Shown here piece by piece: positions 35,878-43,646 of a stretch of DNA of 64,000 nucleotides. The notes under the pieces were generated by a model that did not search any database, had not been told where the DNA came from, and was given only the letters and a program-made list of their open reading frames with translations. Each line of letters begins with the position of its first letter. Position 1 is the first letter of the stretch. The translations under genes were made by a program, and so were the position numbers. The DNA is from JAKIWV01 sp963773945. GTDB taxonomy: Archaea; Thermoplasmatota; Thermoplasmata; Lutacidiplasmatales; UBA184. The DNA lies in assembly GCA_963773945.1 (NCBI GenBank), contig CAVZDD010000005.1:806001-870000 (forward strand), read 5' to 3'.

Positions 35878-36375
35878 TCAGCGAGATGACACGCGATCCA
35901 GAAACGCCCCGATCGCCCAAATGGCAATGCCGATTCCCACGAGGGAGTCGCTGACTGGGTAGTACGTCGGCCAGCCGATGATTGTGAACCCTGCGAGTAG
36001 CCCCGCGTCCCCCACGACAATCACGAGAAGTCCAATGGCGGTCACCAGGTACCCGAGCGTCCCGATTCCGATCCCCCAGTTCGTCCGGTACCGGACGAAC
36101 ACGCTCTCGGCATCGGATGCCCGTGTTCGGTGCGCCCGGACCATCGTCCAGCCGGCACCGATTAGCATGACCCCCGCGCCGAGCAGACCGTAACCGACGC
36201 ACTCGATCTGGTACATCACGGTGAGGGTCGAATACAGAAACTGCACCCCGTAGAAGAGCTGGTACTCTCCGTATGCAAGCACAAACGTCCCGGCACTTAC
36301 GCAGAGAGCGCCCAACAGTGATAGGAGAGATGCAGGGAATCCCGCGGGGGACCGGAGACCTTCACGACTCTCCAT
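35878..36375 (-). CDS. Four-helix membrane protein, function unknown
   Basis: 165 residues from ATG 36375; the frame is open further upstream, but that part is Arg/Pro-rich and lacks helices. Four hydrophobic segments are visible (LLSLLGALCVSAGTFVLAY, ECVGYGLLGAGVMLIGAGW, GTLGYLVTAIGLLVIVVGDAG, SDSLVGIGIAIWAIGAFL). No known motif. First gene of a pair with 35275-35871. Possibly part of the element's envelope or transfer apparatus. Confidence 0.55.
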   Translation of the reverse strand: MESREGLRSPAGFPASLLSLLGALCVSAGTFVLAYGEYQLFYGVQFLYSTLTVMYQIECVGYGLLGAGVMLIGAGWTMVRAHRTRASDAESVFVRYRTNWGIGIGTLGYLVTAIGLLVIVVGDAGLLAGFTIIGWPTYYPVSDSLVGIGIAIWAIGAFLDRVSSR

Positions 36376-36512
36376 TGCAACCCCATGGAATGCGATCCGC
36401 GACACCCCTCTGTGGAACAAGAACCCATCTAGGGCGAGGGGGACGCGCAGACTTTCGGGAATCCGTGGCCCTCCGCGACGGTCGGGGCCATTAAGCGGCC
36501 AAACAATGTATC

Positions 36513-37118
36513 GTGGCCGTGGATTCGTATCGCGGCACGCCCTCACCGGTCGTCGGACTGCTCGTGGTCGGCGCAATGCTCGTGTTGATCGAGGGCCTGG
36601 TTATCCTGGCCCTCGTTGCGTCGGCCGCCTCCACGATCTCACTGCCCGCGGTGTTCCTTGCGTCTACACTCGCAGTCGGGGCTATTCCCGTCATTCTCGC
36701 CCTCGTTCTCTTCTTCCTAACGTGGCGGTACGCCGCGGAACCCTCCTCGCTGCTTGGAGCGGTCTTCATTGTGCTTGGGGGGCTGAGTTTCCTCGTGGGA
36801 GCCGGGTTCGTGGTGGGGGGCGTGATGATCATCCTCGCCGGTTCGCTGGCGATGTTCGCCGAGTGGTTAGGGGAGTCCCTTTCGCCCTCCCGGGCAAGTC
36901 TCGTCGTCGCCCGGAGCAGCGCCATACCTGGCGACCCGGGTTTAGGCCCCATGGGGAACGTTCCGGCCCCTGGGGCCGGATCAAAAGCGACACCGTCGGC
37001 GAACATTGTGATTTATTCCCAGTGCTTGTCGTGCGGGGAACTGAACCCCCCGGGGTACACGCTCTGCCAGCGATGCGAAGCCGGACTCCCTCCGCGCGAA
37101 CCGGTACCTGTCCGGTAG
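36513..37118 (+). CDS. Membrane protein with C-terminal zinc ribbon
   Basis: 201 residues from GTG 36513. Three or four membrane helices fill residues about 12-115. The cytoplasmic tail ends in a zinc ribbon, QCLSCGELNPPGYTLCQRCEAG (CxxC, 12 residues, CxxC). Such membrane-plus-ribbon proteins are common in archaea and usually unassigned. It is divergent from the gene starting at 36375, and 137 bases lie between them. Confidence 0.65.
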   Translation: MAVDSYRGTPSPVVGLLVVGAMLVLIEGLVILALVASAASTISLPAVFLASTLAVGAIPVILALVLFFLTWRYAAEPSSLLGAVFIVLGGLSFLVGAGFVVGGVMIILAGSLAMFAEWLGESLSPSRASLVVARSSAIPGDPGLGPMGNVPAPGAGSKATPSANIVIYSQCLSCGELNPPGYTLCQRCEAGLPPREPVPVR

Positions 37119-37182
37119 CGAGCGGGGAGGACCCGCGCGGAACGTTCTTACCTCAACCGATAGTGTCAGGTTAGGAAACGGA

Positions 37183-37959
37183 GTGAAGCAAGTCCCGCGC
37201 CATTCCCTAACGGCGGTGATCTCAGGCGTCGTGGCCGGGGTGATCCTACTCGGAGTCGCGGCCTCGCCAGGAAACCCTCTCCTGTACGCGCACGCAGTCT
37301 GCGTCAAAATGAATTTCGTTGAGCAGGAGTCGCTCTACACCCCACTCGGCCTCTCAAACGCGCCCTACGACGGATAAGTCAACTACACTGCGACCTACTA
37401 TGTACCGGGCCAGCCGGGCTTCCGCACGACCGATTCCGCCCCTTTCACCAAATGGATCGAGGGCGATTTTTTTCTGATGAACTGGTCTCTGTTCAGGAGT
37501 GCGACGCAGTATGTGGCAGGCCCTGGTCCAAATAGTCCGTGTTCAAGCAGTTGGGAGGCGTCATTTGGGGGAGCAGGCTACCCGCTCTCCGGAATCGCCG
37601 GCGACTTCCTTAACGCCACTCCGTCCGACGCGAATTCTCCTCCGAACCTATCACAACTGTCGCCTGGACCGGCAAGGGAATCGGTCATTTTCGACATCAG
37701 CTACCATGACGACTCCGACGGGCGTGAGGATACCTGCGGAAACGGCTCGGTCCATCTCAACCTCCACTCCAACTCTCTCGCCGTGGAGGTACCCTTCGTG
37801 ACACAGGGTTACTCGATTCTTGCTATTGGCTCGATTCCGGTCGACCTCTACCTCAACTACACCTTCCAGAGCAACTCAGGCTCGTGGCTGATCGACAATC
37901 TCAACCTCGGGGCGAACGCTCCCGGAACCGGAATCGCGACGGAATGGAGTCCGTGCTGA
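37183..37959 (+). pseudogene. Secreted protein interrupted by an in-frame TAA
   Basis: One frame holds both parts. The first 64 codons (GTG start) have a signal or anchor (TAVISGVVAGVILLGVAAS) and end at TAA 37375-37377. The same frame continues at once with VNYTATYYVPGQPGF and runs to 37959 without another stop, ending in an extracellular-looking domain with sequons (NLSQ, NGSV, NYTF). A single base change from a sense codon explains it. Recoding is unlikely because TAA is not used for pyrrolysine. The protein resembles no family I know. Confidence 0.65.
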
Positions 37960-37962
37960 TTC

Positions 37963-38703
37963 CTAATCAGGGCGGCCCGTATTCTGCATTGATAGATCCG
38001 ATCGGACGCCCTCCCGGAACTGACCTTCCGTGATTCCGAACCTCGCGTAGAACCGTGTCGTCCGGTCGGGTCGCTCGCGGAGCATTGCCGCGAGGCCGGG
38101 CATCTTTGAAACCACCGCCCGCGCGATCTTCACCCGGGAACGGAGGTCAACGATGTGACGGTACTCGGCCCGCTCGTCGGCCTCGCGGGAGTCGTCGGGA
38201 AGGCCGCTCGTGACCTTCAGGACGCTAAACCGGCGGTCTCCGACCTCGACCTCGTCAGAGTCGTCATCCGCCCCCGGGAACGCCAAGCGGGCCTCCGCGT
38301 GCGTCCGGGTCCACGGGCCGGAGGGCCGGGGATGCGACGAGTCCGAAGGGTTCGTTTGCAAGCCGTGTCGGGGTCTAGATGCCAGAGCGGGCGAGCGAGG
38401 CGCCTCGGGCCGCTCCGGCGAGGCCGGTGCGGTCTTCGGGACCTCCGTAGAGGCGAACGCCTCGATCGTGGGGACGATCTGGGGCCTCAGGCCGTACTGG
38501 CGACCGAGAAGGGCGCCCTTCTCCGCAGGCAGAGTCCCGTGCCACGCGTGGGAGAGGGGGTCCCATCGGAGACCCATCCCGCGGAGGACGTCACGGACCT
38601 CGTAAGTCCGGGGGCTGCCCGGGATGCGGACGTGGGCGGTGGCGGGGAACGAGTTCGCGTCGGTGGCGTTTCCGGAGGCGCTTTGCGCGCTCATCGCGGT
38701 CAT
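37963..38703 (-). CDS. Protein with an N-terminal DUF5710-like module, function unknown
   Basis: 246 residues. Residues about 25-75 (TYEVRDVLRGMGLRWDPLSHAWHGTLPAEKGALLG) resemble the short DUF5710-type module (conserved G-x-x-W-D...W), found in plasmid and phage proteins such as primase-like polypeptides. A Pro/Ser-rich linker follows, then a helical C-terminal domain (READERAEYRHIVDLRSRVKIARAVV). It has no membrane segment. Repeat A of the first palindrome family lies about 115-150 bases upstream. A role in replication or transfer of the element is inference. Confidence 0.55.
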   Translation of the reverse strand: MTAMSAQSASGNATDANSFPATAHVRIPGSPRTYEVRDVLRGMGLRWDPLSHAWHGTLPAEKGALLGRQYGLRPQIVPTIEAFASTEVPKTAPASPERPEAPRSPALASRPRHGLQTNPSDSSHPRPSGPWTRTHAEARLAFPGADDDSDEVEVGDRRFSVLKVTSGLPDDSREADERAEYRHIVDLRSRVKIARAVVSKMPGLAAMLRERPDRTTRFYARFGITEGQFREGVRSDLSMQNTGRPD

Positions 38704-38815
38704 CGACTCGGAGAGAGCGCGCAGGCCGAGGGCCGAGCGGCGCGAGCGAGGACTGAGGCCGTACCCTCATGAGGTTCGAGGGAGTGGTCGCGTCCCCATG
38801 AATTTCATGAAAGGA

Positions 38816-38850
38816 GCGCGCGGTCGAGGACGGACTGCGAGGAGCGCGCG
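38816..38850. repeat. Dispersed palindrome, family 1, copy A
   Basis: Core GCGGTCGAGGAC GGACTGC at about 38820-38839 (imperfect dyad with a G-T pair), itself flanked by GAGCGCGCG on both sides. It is related to copies B (39583-39601) and C (41201-41219), and lies upstream of the minus-strand gene starting at 38703. Confidence 0.5.
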
Positions 38851-38900
38851 CCCAAACGATACGGCCAGAGACGGAGGACGGCTCCAGACCTCAGGCTTAG

Positions 38901-39482
38901 CTAGTCCTCGTCGTCCTCCCCGTCCACTCGATCAAGAACCCAACCTACCGCCTTTGCAAGGTCCTTCTGCCGCCTCCATTGTTCCCGCTGTTGCCTGAGC
39001 TCGAGCTCCTTCTGCTTACGAGCTTCGCGCCGACGGGCCAGTTCGGCGGCAGCTTGCTCCTTAGGTGTGGGCACCGCTGGTCTCGCCACCGCCACCGTGG
39101 CTTGGCGCGCCCGCTTTAGCTCCGAGATGACGGGCAATCCCCTTTTGGGCCCGCTCGAAGCTCGGTCAAACACAATCACAAGTTCCCGGCCATCTCCCAC
39201 CATCAGGTCGCTCTTCCGGTGCCTGTAGTCGCTCTTGAGTCGATGCGAGAGAATTACACTCGGAGCGTGCGAAACGTTAGTCCCTTGCAGGTCAAGTGTA
39301 AGGATGTGACCGTCAAGAATTCGTTCCTCGAGCATCCTGTACTCGCTCCGCAAACCCACATTATCAAGCGCTGGTTCCCTATCCCACTCGGAGTTCCCAC
39401 ACTTTGTACAAGGAAGGCGCGGTTCGGCCGGATCGCGGGACCAGGATCCCCCGCAGTGCACACACGTCTCCTTGGCCGTCAC
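38901..39482 (-). CDS. Zinc-ribbon and coiled-coil protein
   Basis: About 193 residues from GTG 39482. A zinc ribbon at the N terminus (CVHCGGSW...PCTKCGNSEW, CxxC and CxxC) is followed by a middle domain with beta-alpha pattern (HILTLDLQGTNVSHAPSVILSHR), then a long charged helix (ELARRREARKQKELELRQQREQ) and an acidic tail (DGEDDED). GTG 39482 is preferred because a TATA-like box at 39504-39514 is centred 26 bases before it; the longer frame upstream runs through palindrome B. It lies just downstream of the DUF2779 nuclease gene on the same strand and may work with it. Confidence 0.6.
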   Translation of the reverse strand: MTAKETCVHCGGSWSRDPAEPRLPCTKCGNSEWDREPALDNVGLRSEYRMLEERILDGHILTLDLQGTNVSHAPSVILSHRLKSDYRHRKSDLMVGDGRELVIVFDRASSGPKRGLPVISELKRARQATVAVARPAVPTPKEQAAAELARRREARKQKELELRQQREQWRRQKDLAKAVGWVLDRVDGEDDED

Positions 39483-39503
39483 GCGGGAACCAGGGCCACC
39501 GAC

Positions 39504-39514
39504 GAGTAAATCTC
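39504..39514 (-). promoter_or_regulatory. TATA-like box of the zinc-ribbon gene
   Basis: Minus strand GAGATTTACTC, centred 26 bases before GTG 39482; it decides the start by leaderless spacing. Palindrome B lies about 75 bases further upstream. Confidence 0.5.
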
Positions 39515-39582
39515 CTGCCGTGCCCCCCGAGTCGAAACGGGGTGTGGGGTAACAACCCTCGCGGGATTTATGAACGGCGTGC

Positions 39583-39601
39583 GCGGTCGAGGACCGACCG
39601 C
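39583..39601. repeat. Dispersed palindrome, family 1, copy B
   Basis: GCGGTCG (39583-39589) and CGACCGC (39595-39601) around AGGAC; perfect 7-bp arms, followed by GATGGGCGCGC. Nearly the same as copy C. It lies upstream of the zinc-ribbon gene and downstream of the DUF2779 gene. Confidence 0.65.
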
Positions 39602-39614
39602 GATGGGCGCGCAC

Positions 39615-41129
39615 TCAGGTGGCGATCCCTGAGAGTTCGGCCAGTTTCTCGACTATCCACACCATTCCCTCGGTGTCCTGTCCGCAATATCGTTCGAGGG
39701 CTGCCCGGGTCGCTTCTACTTCCCTGGGTCCTGCACGCTTTCCGTCGAGTGTTCCAAATGCGGCGCGGAGGTACGCCAACGAAGCCTGCCCTCCATTGGC
39801 GATCTCAAAGCCTTCGTACCCACGACCGGTGACCGCGGGAAGTACAGCCTTCAGAGAGGCGCTTCCTTCTTGGGCAGGATTGTAGTATGCGAACTCCCGG
39901 AAGGGCGTCATCAGGTCGATCAATCGGCGAGTGACATCACTGACCCAATCAGCGTGTTCGGGCAGAAAGGTTGCGAGTTCTTCGAGTCTGCTTCTTTCGA
40001 AGGACTGATTGTAGGCGACCAAGTGTCCGTCAGGGCCGATAGCCTCACGGAGGGCTCCCAAGAGCATTCTTCGAGGGTCCCTCGGCTCAAGCGAGAGGAA
40101 TGAGCGATGGCGCGGCTTGTCACCGGGGGACTCGACGAAATGGACCGAGAACTCGAATGGAATCTGTTGGTAGGGTCTGGTCTGATCGAACAGAGGGATG
40201 GCCGTCCCGAAGGTGGTCTCGAAGTCAAGAAAGTGCAGGGGGTACCTTAATCCTCCGAGGAAGTTGCTAATCTTCTTCCTATCTACGTGGACCCGCTCGC
40301 TGGTGTGTGCTGCGTGCTGGATGAGCTGCTTCCCCTTTAGCACCACACCATTCGGGATGTCCCTGATTCTGTAGACACCGGACTCTAGGAGTGCTAGCGC
40401 TTGCTTGCCGCCCCGGTAGAGACCTAAGATGTCGGAGCCCGGGTGCTCCCTCCAGATAGAGTCGTCCTCGTGAACTCCCGCTTCATCCTTGTGGAATGGT
40501 TCCCCCTGCCCAAACTCAGGGCACTTCTTGGAATGGGCGACCGCTAGAAGGCCCTCGACGTTGGGGAGAACGGTTGGCTCGACCTCCAATACTGCGTCGG
40601 TGACGTCCTCTTCTTTCAATAGTTGGAAGGGGTCAACCTCCCCCGACCTAACGTACTCCGTGTTGACGAGGAGGAGACTACATTTCCGGATCTTCAATCC
40701 AGCACCTTTGTAACAGTAGCGTTGAAAGGCCACATCTTGGAGGTATTCCGGTTGAATGCTTGCGCCGATCTTCACCTCGACAATGTCCCAGCCCTCCTTT
40801 CCCGCTGGAAGGAGTACGTCCGCCCTTGCGTAGCACGCCCCGCTCGGGTGAATGAACCCCGCCTCGAAGAGGGGCACCAGATCCTCCAAGAGCTCCTTAG
40901 AGCGTTGATCGTTCTCCCGGGGGTTTTCAGGCGGAAGAAGCACGCCCGTTCGGTACCGCTTCCGCGCGAGCTCTCCAATTTGTCGCCCCTGGTCCATGAG
41001 GAACCGCGCGGACTGGTCGGTTTTGGGCAGATTCTCGGGGTCATTGATAGCGAGCCAAAGCGACTTCCCGCATGCCAGCCCGTCGACATAGAGTGTCTTG
41101 GTTAGGTAGGCGTGCTTCTGGCCGGCCAC
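39615..41129 (-). CDS. DUF2779 double nuclease (Cas4-like plus DEDD-type exonuclease)
   Basis: 504 residues. The N-terminal half looks like a Cas4/RecB-type PD-(D/E)XK nuclease: LACGKSLWLA start, then RADVLLPAGKEGWDIVEVKIG with Asp and Glu-x-Lys, and KCPEF near the middle. The C-terminal half is the DUF2779 RNase H-like part: HFLDFETTFG (first acidic pair), LVAYNQSFERSRLEEL (Asp position replaced by Asn-Gln-Ser), and YCGQDTEGMVWI near the end (Asp). GTG 41129 is preceded by AGGAAGG at proper spacing. Such proteins occur in mobile DNA and some defence settings. It is divergent from the Cas4-like gene at 41313. Confidence 0.75.
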   Translation of the reverse strand: MAGQKHAYLTKTLYVDGLACGKSLWLAINDPENLPKTDQSARFLMDQGRQIGELARKRYRTGVLLPPENPRENDQRSKELLEDLVPLFEAGFIHPSGACYARADVLLPAGKEGWDIVEVKIGASIQPEYLQDVAFQRYCYKGAGLKIRKCSLLLVNTEYVRSGEVDPFQLLKEEDVTDAVLEVEPTVLPNVEGLLAVAHSKKCPEFGQGEPFHKDEAGVHEDDSIWREHPGSDILGLYRGGKQALALLESGVYRIRDIPNGVVLKGKQLIQHAAHTSERVHVDRKKISNFLGGLRYPLHFLDFETTFGTAIPLFDQTRPYQQIPFEFSVHFVESPGDKPRHRSFLSLEPRDPRRMLLGALREAIGPDGHLVAYNQSFERSRLEELATFLPEHADWVSDVTRRLIDLMTPFREFAYYNPAQEGSASLKAVLPAVTGRGYEGFEIANGGQASLAYLRAAFGTLDGKRAGPREVEATRAALERYCGQDTEGMVWIVEKLAELSGIAT

Positions 41130-41200
41130 TACATTCCTTCCTGGAAAGGGTGAAACTTACCTCGTAAGTGAATGCATCGATATCGAGCAGAACGACTAAT

Positions 41201-41219
41201 GCGGTCGAGGTCCGACCGC
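41201..41219. repeat. Dispersed palindrome, family 1, copy C
   Basis: GCGGTCG (41201-41207) and CGACCGC (41213-41219) around AGGTC; perfect 7-bp arms, followed by GATGAGTGCGCG. It lies between the divergent DUF2779 and Cas4-like genes, 72-90 bases before the former. Confidence 0.65.
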
Positions 41220-41312
41220 GATGAGTGCGCGTCGATCACGAGGGCGAGCGCGTTGTGACTGCTGGCGAACTGTCGCGGGCGAAAGACATCACTGCTTTGT
41301 AGCGCATCAACC

Positions 41313-42059
41313 GTGCCCGCCTCGATGAGCCTCCCCACGCCCGATGCACCGACCCTGAGAATCTCGGCCAAGAACCTGGGAGGACTGGCGCTGCCCGGAT
41401 TCTGTCCACGGTGCTTCTGGCTCGGCCAGCACTACGACCTTCCGTTCGGTGGGCCGTTTCCGGGAATATTCTCCTCACTCGACTCTTTCTCGAAGAAGGT
41501 CGTACACGCCTATTTCGATCGTTTCAAGAAGGCCCCATCGTGGCTGTCTCCGCTTGGTGAATTCGTTTCCTACATCCCTCCACCAAACTCGCGGACCTTC
41601 TTCGCCGATGATGCATCCACGGGAATCCACCTGACCGGAGCCCCGGACGCGATCTTCGTGCGGGCCGACGGAAGCAAATCCATCATTGACTACAAGACCG
41701 GAAGACACACTGCGGGACAGGATCAACTACTACCCATGTACGAGGTCCAGCTCAACGGCTATGCGCTAATCGCAGACCACGTCGGGCTCGGCCCGGTCAA
41801 GCAAATCGCCCTAGTCTACACGGAACCCGCGACTGATGGAGATGCCGACTTTTTCAACGAAGCAGGAACCAAGGACGGATTCCGAATGGGTTTCCGAGCG
41901 AAAGTTGTACCCGTTGATCTTGACCCGAGCATGATCGCGCCTCTACTAAGAAAGGCGCGTCGAATCTATGACGCAAGCTCACCCCCAGGTGGGGCCAAGG
42001 GCTGCGAGGACTGCGCCAACTTCGACACTCTGGTGAGCGCTTCACAGAGTTGGAAGTGA
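41313..42059 (+). CDS. Cas4-like PD-(D/E)XK nuclease
   Basis: 248 residues from GTG 41313 (or ATG 41325). The nuclease core is clear: LTGAPDAIFVRADG (Asp), IIDYKTGR (Asp-x-Lys), and QLNGYALIADHVG (motif with Gln and Tyr). Two Cys near the N terminus (GFCPRCFW) and two near the C terminus (GCEDCANF) can hold an Fe-S cluster, as in Cas4 and AddB. No CRISPR repeats or cas1/cas2 are near, so it is a stand-alone, mobile-element type. It is transcribed away from the DUF2779 nuclease gene. Confidence 0.8.
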   Translation: MPASMSLPTPDAPTLRISAKNLGGLALPGFCPRCFWLGQHYDLPFGGPFPGIFSSLDSFSKKVVHAYFDRFKKAPSWLSPLGEFVSYIPPPNSRTFFADDASTGIHLTGAPDAIFVRADGSKSIIDYKTGRHTAGQDQLLPMYEVQLNGYALIADHVGLGPVKQIALVYTEPATDGDADFFNEAGTKDGFRMGFRAKVVPVDLDPSMIAPLLRKARRIYDASSPPGGAKGCEDCANFDTLVSASQSWK

Positions 42060-42153
42060 GCACGTGATTATTGGGGGTGGAACAGACCATCGGCACAGGG
42101 GTAGCAGATAGAGACCTCGAGCTTCATACGTCCGCATCGCTTTCCCGCTCTCC

Positions 42154-42754
42154 ATGACGCCCATCGACCGAGAAAGAGTACTCCTTGCGAAGATTGCCTG
42201 GGCTGAACGCTACGAGGGCCCCGGAGGAGGTGATGCCCCAACGGGAATCCACGGGTATCTCCGAACTGGTGGCACCGGTAACGAGGCATTCAACTTCAAG
42301 CACACGTACGACGGGCGTTTCCTGGGGCATTTCCCCGGCCGCCGTGGCCGCGTTAATCTCAAGAGAATCGAAAACGGTGAAACCGGGTCGGAGGTTGGCG
42401 GTGTAACGGTCATCTGGGTTTCCAGACCACCGAACCACCGCCTACGGGTAGTCGGTTGGTATAGGAACGCGACAGTCTTCGCAACGGCCCGGAAGGACCA
42501 TAGTTCATGGAGTGACGTACACTACAGTGCTGCGCCGACTGCGGAAGGGAGGTGCGCTTACATGTGTAGCGCTCCGGGCAGATGTATCCCACCTCCTACT
42601 CGTTCAGGAGCGGGAGGATTGGAAACTTCCCGAGTCAGTCAGTCATAGGATGCGCCGTACTTCGGTTATGTATCCACACGTTAAGGGCCACCTCGCGCCG
42701 TGGGTGAGCGAGATGGAGAGTCAGATTGCCAGGATTGAAAGTTTCAATTCGTAA
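42154..42754 (+). pseudogene. EVE/PUA-like protein, frameshifted
   Basis: Two frames make one protein of about 200 residues. The first part (ATG 42154) has MTPIDRERVLLAKIAW and GYLRTGGTGNEAFNF, then VTVIWVSRPPNHRLRVVGWYRNATVF, which resembles the EVE/PUA-like modified-base-reading domains seen next to type IV restriction domains. The second frame continues from about 42551 with GALTCVALRADVSHLLLVQERED and KLPES. One extra base at about 42547-42550 (GGGA) breaks it. It could be a mutation or an assembly error. The family call is tentative. Confidence 0.5.
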
Positions 42755-42879
42755 TCGACTCCTTGACCAGCCGCTGGATTGTCGGGGGCCACGTTGTGAA
42801 GTTGGACCACTTCGTCGACATGGAGATGCGGACCTGAGAGTCCTCCGGCCTGCCCGTCTCTAAACCGGATAGGAATTCC

Positions 42880-43518
42880 ATGTCGGATCCCGCCCTTCGG
42901 ATCGTCTTGGATACTTCCGCTCTTCTCGATCTCTTCGGAAAGTGGACCGACGATCACAAGGAGCGTCGGGGAGACCTCGTCAAGGCGGTCCACATACTGG
43001 CACCATTGAAGCCTTTTCTCTTCAGTACCCAGGCGATTCGGCATGAAGTGCACGACCACATGGTCATCGGAGCCGACCTCGAGCGATACTTGGCCTTTGA
43101 GGACGTGAGTGATTCAGAGCTCGCCGCGTGTCCGGGATTCGTCAGGAATCGAGAAGCGGACTACAGCCTGACTGCACTTGCAAGACGTTTCGAACTCGCA
43201 GGTTTCCAGACCTTTCTGATTGCCAAAGATCGAACCTTCGTTCAAGACCTAGCGAGGGCAGGGTCGGCCGTGCCCCTGGTACTACCAACCGGGTTCGCGG
43301 AGGCGATTACCGTCCTCACCTCCGAAGGGAGTCCCTCAGTGGCCCTCGCTCATCGGATCCAGAACAACACGTTCGTGAATCTCTCCCGCGGAATGCGACT
43401 GGCCCGGCAAACCCTCGGTGAGAAGGAGTACCTCGATTGGCAGGAGTTCCTCAACTCCAAAACTGTATCGAAGCACGAGCTCATCGAAGCGTTGAGAGCC
43501 ACGGGAGTAACGCTGTAG
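42880..43518 (+). CDS. PIN-domain-like protein (possible RNase toxin)
   Basis: 212 residues. The PIN fold pattern is visible: RIVLDTSALLDLF (first Asp), a helical middle, READYSLTALARRF (acidic), and FLIAKDRTFVQDLARAG with the later Asp. PIN proteins are Mg-dependent ribonucleases. It is longer than typical VapC toxins (about 130), and no antitoxin-like gene is adjacent. It converges with the large GHKL ATPase gene. A role in defence or tRNA cleavage is inference. Confidence 0.65.
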   Translation: MSDPALRIVLDTSALLDLFGKWTDDHKERRGDLVKAVHILAPLKPFLFSTQAIRHEVHDHMVIGADLERYLAFEDVSDSELAACPGFVRNREADYSLTALARRFELAGFQTFLIAKDRTFVQDLARAGSAVPLVLPTGFAEAITVLTSEGSPSVALAHRIQNNTFVNLSRGMRLARQTLGEKEYLDWQEFLNSKTVSKHELIEALRATGVTL

Positions 43519-43646
43519 GTTGGAAAGAGTGCCAATCCGCCACCTGTAGGCAATCGTCAACCCTCGGGAACAGGCGAGTTGGTTGAAGAAACGCCTAGCC
43601 CACCAACTGAGGCTACCCCCCTTCCGCAATCGACTCTAAGAACAGG

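Noticed and set aside
37375..37377. TAA as a recoded sense codon
   Set aside because: Pyrrolysine uses TAG and no selenocysteine-type signal for TGA applies; a simple nonsense mutation is the plain reading.
41313..42059. Cas4-like gene as part of a CRISPR-Cas locus
   Set aside because: No other cas gene or repeat array is seen anywhere in the window.
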